From Actinomadura citrea (GTDB lineage: Bacteria; Actinomycetota; Actinomycetes; Streptosporangiales; Streptosporangiaceae): DNA of 64,000 nucleotides. This document shows, piece by piece, positions 34,463 to 41,729 of this stretch. The translations under genes were made by a program, and so were the position numbers. The notes under the pieces are model-generated. The model was given only the letters and a program-made list of their open reading frames with translations. It did no database searches and was not told the DNA's origin. The first letter of the stretch is position 1; every line of letters begins with the position of its first letter. The DNA lies in assembly GCF_013409045.1 (NCBI RefSeq), contig NZ_JACCBT010000001.1, positions 4,960,001 to 5,024,000 on the forward strand, given 5' to 3'.

Positions 34463-35133
34463 TCAAGGTTCTGCTGGCCGACGACCAGGGCCTGGTGCGG
34501 GCCGGGTTCCGCTCCATCCTCGACGACGAGGACGACATCACCGTCGTCGGCGAGGCCGCGGACGGCGCCCGGGCGGTCTCCGCCTGCCGCGAGCTGCGTC
34601 CGGACGTGGCGCTGCTGGACGTGCGGATGCCCGGCACGGACGGCCTGGAGGCCGCCCGCCGGATCACCGCCGACCCGCGGCTCGACGGCGTGCGGGTGGT
34701 GATCCTGACGACCTTCGACCTGGACGAGTACGTGTACGGGGCGCTGCGCGCCGGGGCCACCGGCTTCCTGCTCAAGGACACCGAGCCGGCGGAGCTGATC
34801 CACGCCGTGCGGGTCGCGGCGCGCGGGGACGCGCTCATCACCCCGTCCGTCACCCGCCGCCTCATCGGCGAGTTCGCCGGGCGGGTCCAGGCGCCGGCCC
34901 CGGGTCCGCGGCTGGAGTCCCTCACCGTCCGGGAGCGGGAGGTGATGCTGCTCGTCGCGGCCGGGCTCAGCAACGACGAGGTCGCCGCCCGCCTCGTGCT
35001 CAGCCCCGCCACCGCCAAGACCCACGTCAGCCGCATCATGTCCAAGCTGGGCGTGCGGGACCGCTCGCAGCTGGTCGTCCTCGCCTACGAGTCCGGCATG
35101 GTCAGACCGCGCTGGATGCGACCACGGACGTAG
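34459..35133 (+). CDS. NarL-family response regulator 2
   Basis: 224 residues. Receiver domain with ADD at 7-9 and Asp54 in LLDVRMPGTDG; the switch Thr and Lys are in TTFDLDEYV and FLLKDTEP. C-terminal LuxR helix-turn-helix: LTVREREVMLLVAAGLSNDEVA and LSPATAKTHVSRIMSKLGV. Starts within the stop of histidine kinase 2, so the pair is co-translated. Likely targets include its own operon and the small membrane protein downstream, judged only from shared CCGGTTGCGG elements. Confidence 0.93.
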   Translation: MIKVLLADDQGLVRAGFRSILDDEDDITVVGEAADGARAVSACRELRPDVALLDVRMPGTDGLEAARRITADPRLDGVRVVILTTFDLDEYVYGALRAGATGFLLKDTEPAELIHAVRVAARGDALITPSVTRRLIGEFAGRVQAPAPGPRLESLTVREREVMLLVAAGLSNDEVAARLVLSPATAKTHVSRIMSKLGVRDRSQLVVLAYESGMVRPRWMRPRT

Positions 35134-35146
35134 GCGCGCCACACGC

Positions 35147-35156
35147 CCGCAACCGG
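35147..35156 (-). promoter_or_regulatory. Inverted CCGGTTGCGG copy upstream of small membrane gene
   Basis: CCGCAACCGG on the plus strand is the reverse complement of the two repeats at 33222 and 33255. It lies 67 bp before the ATG at 35224. Confidence 0.4.
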
Positions 35157-35223
35157 CGGGGTAGCGCGGATGCCCGCCGCGGGCCGATGCGGCGCGGGCG
35201 GCCGCGTCCCGATCCTTGGAGCC

Positions 35224-35436
35224 ATGAACCACACCGGCGCAATGATCGGGTTCGTGGTCGGCGGGGCCGCGGGCTTCCTGCTGACCGAGACCGTGGGAGC
35301 GTTCTTCACCTTCGTCCTGGAGCGCACGCTCGACGTCGACGGCACCCCCGTCCTGCTGGCCGCCTTCATCCTCGTGCCGGTCCTGTCCGCGCTCGTCGGC
35401 GCCGTCGCGGGCTCCCGCTTCAGAACCGGGCGGTGA
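35224..35436 (+). CDS. Small two-helix membrane protein
   Basis: 70 residues. Two hydrophobic segments (about 7-33 and 42-63) joined by an acidic loop LERTLDVDGTP; short basic C-terminus SRFRTGR. I recognise no family. The ATG at 35224 follows a short TTGGAG ribosome site. It may be a target or membrane partner of the two-component system just upstream. Convergent with the VOC gene, 10 bp apart. Confidence 0.65.
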   Translation: MNHTGAMIGFVVGGAAGFLLTETVGAFFTFVLERTLDVDGTPVLLAAFILVPVLSALVGAVAGSRFRTGR

Positions 35437-35446
35437 GCTCCCGCGG

Positions 35447-35818
35447 TCAGGTCAGGCGGGCCCGGAGCAGGCAGAACTCGTTGCCCTCCGGATCCGCCAG
35501 CGGGACCCAGCTCTCCTCACCGGTCTGCCCGACGTCCACCGGCCGGGCCCCCGCGGCCAGGAGCCGCTCCAGTTCGGCGTCCTGGTCCCGGTCCGTGGCG
35601 TTCACGTCGAAGTGCAGCCGCAGCTTGCCGTTCTTCGGCTCCTCGCTGCGGCTGAGGATCAGCGTCGGATGGAGCCCGCCGAACCCTTCCGGCGGACCGA
35701 TCTCGATGTCGTCGCCCTCCCGGTCCAGCTCCACGAACCCGAGCACCTCGCACCAGAACTCCGCGAGTCTCTCCGGATCGCGGCAGTCGAGCACCAGTTC
35801 ACTCACCCGGCACGCCAC
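35447..35818 (-). CDS. VOC-superfamily protein (glyoxalase-like)
   Basis: 123 residues. One VOC domain: SELVLDCRDPERLAEFWCEVLGF at the start, HFDVNATDRDQDAELERLLAAGA in the middle and LADPEGNEFCLL near the end, with Glu and His positions that could bind metal. Members include glyoxalases, dioxygenases and antibiotic-binding proteins; no specific activity is predictable. I favour GTG 35818 because the family normally has a few residues before SELVLD; GTG 35806 is the alternative. Confidence 0.82.
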   Translation of the reverse strand: MACRVSELVLDCRDPERLAEFWCEVLGFVELDREGDDIEIGPPEGFGGLHPTLILSRSEEPKNGKLRLHFDVNATDRDQDAELERLLAAGARPVDVGQTGEESWVPLADPEGNEFCLLRARLT

Positions 35819-35939
35819 AGTCGGCCCCCCACCACGTCCTGCAAAAGATCGAATGTCTGTCCGCCACGCTGCCAGAGACCCGCGCCGGGCGTCGAGCGGA
35901 ATATCTCCAGACCGGCCGACCGGATCCCGGGCGCCCGCC

Positions 35940-36485
35940 CTAGAGGCGCAGCCGCAGGCGGCCGGAGGCGAGGGCGTCCGCGACCCGGGCCTCGGTCCCG
36001 GCAACGTCCTCGTGCGAGGTGTCGAGCACGTGGCGCTCCAGTTCGCCGAGGTCGGCGAACTGGTCCCACATCGCCAGGACCGGATGGCGGTCCACCAGCG
36101 CGCCGGGCACGGTCCGCGCTTGGGCCCGGGCGAGCGCGACGTCGCGGCTCGGGCGAAGGGCCGCGTAGTGGAACGGCACCGCAGGGTGCAGCCGCGCTCG
36201 CGTGCGAAAGTGATCGAGCATCCACGGGCCGACGATTCCGTCGACGACGGTGACGAAGCCGCCGGTCGCGTACGTGAACGCCGCGCCGGCGATCGCGTCC
36301 ATGACGGTCTCGTTCTGGGCCCGCGACGCCGGCTCGTACGGCGGGATCGCACCGGCCACGATGTAGTCCCAGAAGTCGTCCGTGTGCAGATGGACGGCCT
36401 TCTGGTGGCGGTGGGCAATGCGGGCCGCGACCGTCGACTTCCCCGCTCCAGGCGGGCCGGTCAGGACAACGACGCTGCTGGGCAT
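35940..36485 (-). CDS. P-loop NTPase, AAA_33/gluconate-kinase-like
   Basis: 181 residues. Walker A GPPGAGKST at 10-18, then HLHTDDFWDYIV, the DD following the first helix as in small-molecule kinases and chloramphenicol phosphotransferase-like proteins. VVDGIVGPWML and the Arg-rich lid segment ALRPSRDVALARAQAR fit a kinase. The substrate is unknown. A TAGGCT box six bases upstream of ATG 36485 suggests a leaderless message. Confidence 0.82.
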   Translation of the reverse strand: MPSSVVVLTGPPGAGKSTVAARIAHRHQKAVHLHTDDFWDYIVAGAIPPYEPASRAQNETVMDAIAGAAFTYATGGFVTVVDGIVGPWMLDHFRTRARLHPAVPFHYAALRPSRDVALARAQARTVPGALVDRHPVLAMWDQFADLGELERHVLDTSHEDVAGTEARVADALASGRLRLRL

Positions 36486-36491
36486 GTGATC

Positions 36492-36497
36492 AGCCTA
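36492..36497 (-). promoter_or_regulatory. -10 box, leaderless-type promoter of P-loop kinase
   Basis: TAGGCT on the minus strand ends six bases before the ATG at 36485. Confidence 0.55.
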
Positions 36498-36665
36498 GAG
36501 GCGGGCGGAGGGACACCGGGGACCAGGCGGGTCAAAGAAGGTGACGGTGCGCGGGTCAGAAGTGGGTCGCGGGGACGCCAGGGAGGCCGGTCCTCACGGT
36601 AAGTGATCGGTTCATCGCCCTCGGGAATGGGGAGCGTGATGTCGATCCCCCGAGAGGAAGCGCAC

Positions 36666-37280
36666 ATGCCGGCTCAGCGCCTGGTCCAAGGACAGCCCCC
36701 GACCCGCGAGCCGATCCTGCTCGTCCACCAGGTGTCGGGGACGTTCCTGCAGAGCGAGAACCAGTCGACGACGACGCTCAACGACGAGGTGCAGAACGAG
36801 AACCACTGGCCGCTGCCGTCCGACAAGACCGTGCGGTGGCGGCTTTACGAGATCAGGCTGCGCGGCGGCCGCTCCGTCTACCTGATGGAGCACCAGGTCA
36901 ACGAGCACGTCCTGACGTTCCGGCCGGGGTCCGGGCCCGGGAGCATCCCGGGCCTGTCACCGATCCTGACCACACGGGAGGGGCGGACGGGCAGCCCGCC
37001 GCAGCACTGGAGGTTCGTCCCGGTGCCGGGCACGGGCGCCAACTACTGGGGGATCGTGCCGGACCAGTATCCCGGCTACGCCCTCGGCCTGTACAACAAC
37101 CACGTCGCCGACGACCAGTGGGTGGTGCCGACCCCGACCTGGGGCGGGCCTCCGACGCTCTTTCACGCGTGGTCGGCCGTCCCCACCACCATCCCGGCAG
37201 GGGACGACGACGAGGAGGAGGACGCACGGCTGGTCGGTGAGGACGAGGGCGCGGCATCCGAGCCGCGCACCAACATGTGA
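36666..37280 (+). CDS. Uncharacterised protein, possible beta-trefoil, acidic tail
   Basis: 204 residues, no family recognised with certainty. Spaced aromatic segments (RWRLYEIRL, HWRFVPVPGTGANYWGIVPD, YALGLYNNHVADDQWVV) resemble the repeating strands of ricin-like beta-trefoil proteins. The C-terminus is strongly acidic (GDDDEEEDARLVGEDEGAASE, from residue 179). There is no signal peptide. Start ATG 36666 has GAGAGGAAG six bases upstream; an earlier in-frame ATG at 36603 is less likely. It may bind carbohydrate or protein, but nothing in the context supports a particular role. Confidence 0.65.
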   Translation: MPAQRLVQGQPPTREPILLVHQVSGTFLQSENQSTTTLNDEVQNENHWPLPSDKTVRWRLYEIRLRGGRSVYLMEHQVNEHVLTFRPGSGPGSIPGLSPILTTREGRTGSPPQHWRFVPVPGTGANYWGIVPDQYPGYALGLYNNHVADDQWVVPTPTWGGPPTLFHAWSAVPTTIPAGDDDEEEDARLVGEDEGAASEPRTNM

Positions 37281-37290
37281 ACGGCCCGGG

Positions 37291-38679
37291 TCAGGCCTGG
37301 GCGAGCACGGCGCAGAGGGCGTCCAGGGCGGCCGGGTAGGCGGCGCCGACCGGGGTGCTGTAGCCGACGACGAGGCCCTGCGGGCGTTCGCCGGGATCCT
37401 GCCAGTGGTCGCGCAGAGGCATGAGGGCGAGGTCATGGAACGCGGCGCGGCGCATGACCTCGCCCTCACCCTGCCCGCCGTCCGGGAGCAGCACCAGGGC
37501 GTGCAGGCCGGCGGCGACCCCCTGGACCCGGACCCGCGGGACGCGGTCGCGGAGCGTCTCGACCAGGAGGTCGCGGCGGCGCCGGTAGCGCTGGCGGGCG
37601 GCGCGGACGTGCCGGTCGTAGGCGTGGGCGGCGATGAGGTCGGCGAGGACGAGCTGGGCGAGCGACGGGGTGTGGGCGTCGGCGAGGCGCTTGGCCTCGG
37701 CGAAGGGCTCGACCAGGTGCGCGGGCAGGACCAGCCAGGCCAGGCGCAGCGCCGGGGCCAGGGTCTTGGACGCGGTACCGCCGTACACCACGTGCTCGGG
37801 CGCCGTCCCCTGCAGGGCGCCGACCGGCTGGCGGTCGTAGCGGAACTCGCCGTCGTAGTCGTCCTCGACGATCGTGCCGCCGGTGCCGCGGGCCCAGGCG
37901 GCGAAGGCGTGGCGGCGGTCCGGGTGGAGGGTCGCGCCCGTCGGGTACTGGTGCGCCGGGGTCAGCACGGCCGCGCCCGCCGGGCCGAGCCGGTCCGCAC
38001 GTGCGCCCCGCTCGTCCACCGGCAGCGGGACGACGGCGAGCCCGGCGCGCCGGACGATCGCGCGGTGGAAGGGATGTCCCGGCTCCTCCATCGCGATCGA
38101 CTCCGTGCCGAGGTCCCGCAGGACGGAGGCCAGGAGGCCGAGGGACTGGGCGTAGCCGGACGTGACCACGATCCGGGCGGGGTCGGCGTGCACGCCCCTG
38201 GCCCTGCCGAGGTATCCGGCCAGCGCCTCGCGCAGCTCGCGGCGCCCGCGCGGGTCGCCGAGCGCGTGCACGTCGGGCGGGGCGGACGCGAGGACGCGGC
38301 GCGTCGAGCGCAACCACGCCGTGGCGGGGAAGGTGCTCAGGTCGGGCCGCCCGGGCAGCAGGTCGTGCGCCGGCGCCTCGGCGGACGCCGGTTCCGCGGG
38401 CGCGGGCGCCGGTGCGGGGCCGGCCGCGACCCGCGTTCGTCCGCCGGGAACGGCCGTGAGGTAGCCCTCCGCCGTCAGCTGGTCGTAGGCGGCGCTGACC
38501 GTCCCGCGCGCCAGGCCCAGCTCGGCGGCCAGTGCGCGGGTCGACGGGACGACGTCGCCCGGGGCCAGCCGCCGGGACCTGATCGCTGCGCGGAGGGCGC
38601 GTTCGAGTCCGGCGCGGCGGCCCCCGGAGGGGTCGACGTCCAGATGCAGGTCGACCGAACCGGACCAGTCTTTGCGCAT
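37291..38679 (-). CDS. MocR-family PLP-dependent transcriptional regulator
   Basis: 462 residues. An N-terminal GntR winged helix (about 15-85, with STRALAAELGLARGTVSAAYDQLTAEGYL) is fused to a fold-type I aminotransferase domain. The PLP lysine is in YGGTASKTLAPALR; IVEDDYDGEFRYD and the TPAHQYPTG motif are standard. Known members (PdxR, GabR) sense PLP or amino compounds. Divergent from a phosphoesterase with 46 bp between the starts, which carry ACTGG repeats. No pdxS/pdxT genes are nearby, so the regulon is unclear. Confidence 0.91.
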   Translation of the reverse strand: MRKDWSGSVDLHLDVDPSGGRRAGLERALRAAIRSRRLAPGDVVPSTRALAAELGLARGTVSAAYDQLTAEGYLTAVPGGRTRVAAGPAPAPAPAEPASAEAPAHDLLPGRPDLSTFPATAWLRSTRRVLASAPPDVHALGDPRGRRELREALAGYLGRARGVHADPARIVVTSGYAQSLGLLASVLRDLGTESIAMEEPGHPFHRAIVRRAGLAVVPLPVDERGARADRLGPAGAAVLTPAHQYPTGATLHPDRRHAFAAWARGTGGTIVEDDYDGEFRYDRQPVGALQGTAPEHVVYGGTASKTLAPALRLAWLVLPAHLVEPFAEAKRLADAHTPSLAQLVLADLIAAHAYDRHVRAARQRYRRRRDLLVETLRDRVPRVRVQGVAAGLHALVLLPDGGQGEGEVMRRAAFHDLALMPLRDHWQDPGERPQGLVVGYSTPVGAAYPAALDALCAVLAQA

Positions 38680-38703
38680 GGCACTGGATCTTAATACTGG
38701 TCC
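38662..38703. promoter_or_regulatory. Candidate MocR operator repeats
   Basis: ACTGGATC (38683-38690) and ACTGGTCC (38696-38703) are direct repeats, and GGACCAGT (38662-38669) is an inverted copy. TAAGAT (minus strand, 38688-38693) could be the regulator's -10 box inside this array. Two direct repeats plus an inverted one is the layout reported for several MocR proteins. Confidence 0.5.
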
Positions 38704-38713
38704 GGTCGGCGCC

Positions 38714-38719
38714 TAGATT
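38714..38719 (+). promoter_or_regulatory. -10 box, leaderless-type promoter of phosphoesterase
   Basis: TAGATT ends six bases before the ATG at 38726. Confidence 0.55.
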
Positions 38720-38725
38720 CGCGGC

Positions 38726-39454
38726 ATGATTGTTTTCGCGCAGCTCAGCGACACCCATCTGGACGGCGGCGAGGGCCCGGCCGAACGCGCGGCCCGCGTC
38801 ATGGACCACCTGAACGGCGTGCCGGTCGACGCCGTCCTCGTCACCGGGGACATCGCCGACCACGGCGAGCCCGCCGAGTACGAGCAGGCCCGCAAGGTCC
38901 TCGCGTCGGGGCATCCGGTACTGACCTGTCCCGGCAACCACGACAGGCGCGGCCCCTACCGGGAGGTCCTGCTGGACGAGCCGCCGGACGGCGGCCCGGT
39001 CAACCGCGCCCACGAGATCGCCGGGGCCACCTTCCTGATGTGCGACTCGACCGTCCCCGGCGAGGACCACGGGCGGCTCGACGACGAGACGATCGGGTGG
39101 CTCGACCGGCGGCTGGCCGCGGCGCCGGACGCCCCGGCGTTCGTCTGCTTCCACCACCCGCCCGTGCGGCTCCAGATTCCGTACGTGGACGGGATCCGGC
39201 AGTTCGGCGAGCGGCGCCTGGCCGAGGTGGTCCTGCGCCACCCGCAGGTCGTGGCGGTGCTGTGCGGGCACGCCCACACGGCGGCGGCCACGACCTTCGC
39301 GGGACGGCCCCTGCTCGTCGCGCCCGGCGTCGTGTCGACCCTCCGGCTGCCCTGGCAGGAGGGCGACATCGCCGACCTGGACGCTCCCCCGGGCGTCGCC
39401 TTCCACGTCCTGGACGACGAGGGGCGCCTGAGCACGCACTACCGCACCTTCTAG
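38726..39454 (+). CDS. Calcineurin-like metallophosphoesterase (CpdA-like)
   Basis: 242 residues. Complete metallophosphoesterase ligand set: SDTHLDGG (8-15), GDIADHG, GNHDRRGPY, FHHPPV and GHAHT. Closest by pattern to 3',5'-cyclic nucleotide phosphodiesterases of the CpdA/Rv0805 group, which act on cAMP and other phosphodiesters. The substrate is not certain. The leaderless-type TAGATT promoter overlaps the region bound by the divergent MocR regulator. Its stop overlaps the convergent IclR gene by four bases. Confidence 0.88.
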   Translation: MIVFAQLSDTHLDGGEGPAERAARVMDHLNGVPVDAVLVTGDIADHGEPAEYEQARKVLASGHPVLTCPGNHDRRGPYREVLLDEPPDGGPVNRAHEIAGATFLMCDSTVPGEDHGRLDDETIGWLDRRLAAAPDAPAFVCFHHPPVRLQIPYVDGIRQFGERRLAEVVLRHPQVVAVLCGHAHTAAATTFAGRPLLVAPGVVSTLRLPWQEGDIADLDAPPGVAFHVLDDEGRLSTHYRTF

Positions 39455-40227
39455 CGGTGCGCGGTCCAGGTCCGGGTGATCTCCTCGGCGGCGTCGCGGA
39501 CCAGCGTCCGGTACCGCTCGACGGCCTCGGGGGTGAAGCGGTGCCGGGGCCCGCACACGCTGATGGAGCCGTGGACCTCGCCGTCCGGGCCGAAGAGGGG
39601 CGCGGCGACCGACCCGGCGTCGGCCTGCCGCTCGCCGAAGGAGACGCCGACGCCCTCCCGGACCGTCTCGGCGAGTTCGGCGCGCAGCGCAGGCCCGCCG
39701 GTGACGGTCCGGTCGGTGAGCGCCGCCAGCGGGCGGGCCAGCACGGCCTCGCGCCGCTCCTCGGGCAGGAACGCGAGGATCACCCGGCCCGAGGAGCCCG
39801 CGTGCAGCGGGAACCGCCGCCCGACCTCGACGGTCATCTTGACCTCGCGGGGGCTCTCGAACTGGTCGAGGTAGACCCGCTCGTCGCCGACGAGCCCCGA
39901 CAGCGTGGTCGTCTCGCCGGTCTCGTCCCGCAGCCGGCGCAGCACGGGCGCGGCGGCGGTGCGGACGTTGAAGCGCCGCAGCGCGCTCACGCCGAGGGCG
40001 ACGGCGGCGGGCCCGAGCCGGTAGCCGGACGTGCCCGCCTCCAGCATCTCGCGCGACACGAGCGACTGCAGGATGCGGTACACGACGGCCTTGGAGATGC
40101 CGAGCTCGCGACCGATGGCGGTGACGCCGAGGTACTCGGGCCCGCCGGCGAACAGCAGCAGCACGTCGGCGACGCGCCCGGCGACCTCGGTTCCCCCCGG
40201 GGCCGGAGCGGCGGTCTGGTTGGTCAC
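39451..40227 (-). CDS. IclR-family transcriptional regulator
   Basis: 258 residues. Winged helix (about 15-80: GVTAIGRELGISKAVVYRILQSLVSREML) and the IclR ligand domain with LDQFESPREV, HAGSSGRVILAFL and GSISVCGP. Last gene of the minus-strand catabolic operon but with its own leaderless-type promoter. It probably controls both divergent halves of the island through the palindromes at 49903 and 50058. The ligand is presumably the substrate or a breakdown product. Confidence 0.92.
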   Translation of the reverse strand: MTNQTAAPAPGGTEVAGRVADVLLLFAGGPEYLGVTAIGRELGISKAVVYRILQSLVSREMLEAGTSGYRLGPAAVALGVSALRRFNVRTAAAPVLRRLRDETGETTTLSGLVGDERVYLDQFESPREVKMTVEVGRRFPLHAGSSGRVILAFLPEERREAVLARPLAALTDRTVTGGPALRAELAETVREGVGVSFGERQADAGSVAAPLFGPDGEVHGSISVCGPRHRFTPEAVERYRTLVRDAAEEITRTWTAHR

Positions 40228-40233
40228 TGGACG

Positions 40234-40239
40234 ATCCTA
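40234..40239 (-). promoter_or_regulatory. -10 box, leaderless-type promoter of iclR-type gene
   Basis: TAGGAT on the minus strand ends six bases before GTG 40227. Confidence 0.55.
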
Positions 40240-40249
40240 GGGAATGGGA

Positions 40250-41719
40250 TCAGCGGCCGCGGTGGAGGTAGCGGCCGGCGGGGGCGCCGGTGATCTCGCC
40301 GTCGGCGTAGACGCGGCGGCCGCGCACGAAGGTGTCGGTGACCCGCGCGGTCATGGCGAAGCCCTCGAACGGCGTGTACTCCTGCGTCGACTCGGAGTCG
40401 GCGGCGCGGACCGTCCAGGACACGTCCGGGTCGACCAGGGCGATGTCGGCGTCGTACCCCTCGGCGATGGCGCCCTTGTTGAGCAGCCCGTAGCGCCGGG
40501 CGGGGTTCCAGGACGTCAGCCGGGCGACGCGCTGGAGCGGCAGGCCGCGCTTCAGTCCCTCGCCCACGAGGCCGGGCAGCAGGTACTCGGCGCCGCCGAA
40601 GCCGGACTTGGCGAGGAAGACGTCGTCGCGGTCGGCGCCGAACTTCATCTCGTCCCGGCAGCAGGCGTGGTCGCTGACGACCCAGTCGACCTCGCCGGCG
40701 AGGACGTGCCGCCACAGCGCCTCGACGTCGGAGCGCTCGCGCAGCGGCGGGTTGACCTTGCCGCCCAGGCCGTGCGCGGTGTCGACGTCGGCGAGCAGGT
40801 GCCCGATGGTGACCTCGCGGCGGAAGTCGATGTGCGGGAAGGCGCCCGCCATGGTCAGCGCGGCCGACAGCGCCTTCTCCGACGACAGGTGCAGCAGGTT
40901 GATGTTGGGCAGGCCCGTCTCGTGCGCGAGGTAGGACGCGATCGTGACGGCGAGGCCCTCCGAGTGCGGGGGCCGGGACGCGCTGTAGGCGCGCAGCCCG
41001 GTCAGCGACCCGTCGCGCTCCACCATCCTGGTGTACGCGGTCATGATCTCGGCGGTCTCGCAGTGCAGCGACAGGGAGATGTGCGGCGCGTACTCGGCGA
41101 GCTGCTCGCGGGCCTTCTGGACGCCGCGCATGACGAACTCGAAGTGGGCCACGTCGTAGCGCTCGTCCGGCGGCGTCATGAGGAAGTCGCTCTGGCTGGA
41201 CGAGCGCCCGTGCAGGCCGTGGCTGCCGTAGAACATGAAGATCTTGAACGAGGTGACGCCGTGCTCCTCGACCAGGTAGGGGATCTCCTCGATGTGGCGG
41301 GCCATCATCGGCGCGAGGTGGAAGGCGTAGTCGACGTAGGCGTTGCCCTGTGCGGCGCCGAGCACCTCGGGGAAGAACTCGCGGTACGGTCCTCCCCTGT
41401 TCAGGTAGTACTGGCCGGTGCGCATGTAGGTCAGGGCCGTGGTGACGCCGCCCTGCGCGGCGGCGCGGCTCTCGGTGCGGGTGTCGGTCGCCAGCTCGTT
41501 GTAGATGCCCCAGTGCTGGTGGGCGTCCACGACGCCGGGGAAGGCGAGCCGCCCGCGGCCGTCGACCACGGTGGCGGCGTCGTCGTCCGGCAGCCCGGGC
41601 GCGACCCGCGCGATGGCGCCGTCGTTCACGGCGATGTCCAGGGGTTCGGGCTCGGTGCCTTCGGGGGCGTCGGGGCGGACCACCCGCACGTTCTTCAGCA
41701 GCAGCTCGGTCGTCGCCAT
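40250..41719 (-). CDS. Cyclic amidohydrolase (dihydroorotase/hydantoinase/allantoinase type)
   Basis: 489 residues. Full binuclear-metal set of the cyclic amidase group: His67 and His69 (DAHQHWG), probable carboxylated Lys159 (GVTSFKIFM), His219 (SLHCETAE), His277 (NLLHLSSEK) and Asp350 (VSDHACC). Opens a cyclic amide ring, such as hydantoin, dihydropyrimidine or a related imide. Start ATG 41719 has GAGGAG upstream. It follows the FAD enzyme by 10 bp in the operon with livKHMGF, a racemase and an MmgE/PrpD protein. The substrate cannot be assigned; the context with a racemase favours a hydantoin-like ring. Confidence 0.88.
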   Translation of the reverse strand: MATTELLLKNVRVVRPDAPEGTEPEPLDIAVNDGAIARVAPGLPDDDAATVVDGRGRLAFPGVVDAHQHWGIYNELATDTRTESRAAAQGGVTTALTYMRTGQYYLNRGGPYREFFPEVLGAAQGNAYVDYAFHLAPMMARHIEEIPYLVEEHGVTSFKIFMFYGSHGLHGRSSSQSDFLMTPPDERYDVAHFEFVMRGVQKAREQLAEYAPHISLSLHCETAEIMTAYTRMVERDGSLTGLRAYSASRPPHSEGLAVTIASYLAHETGLPNINLLHLSSEKALSAALTMAGAFPHIDFRREVTIGHLLADVDTAHGLGGKVNPPLRERSDVEALWRHVLAGEVDWVVSDHACCRDEMKFGADRDDVFLAKSGFGGAEYLLPGLVGEGLKRGLPLQRVARLTSWNPARRYGLLNKGAIAEGYDADIALVDPDVSWTVRAADSESTQEYTPFEGFAMTARVTDTFVRGRRVYADGEITGAPAGRYLHRGR

Positions 41720-41729
41720 GGTGGTCTCC

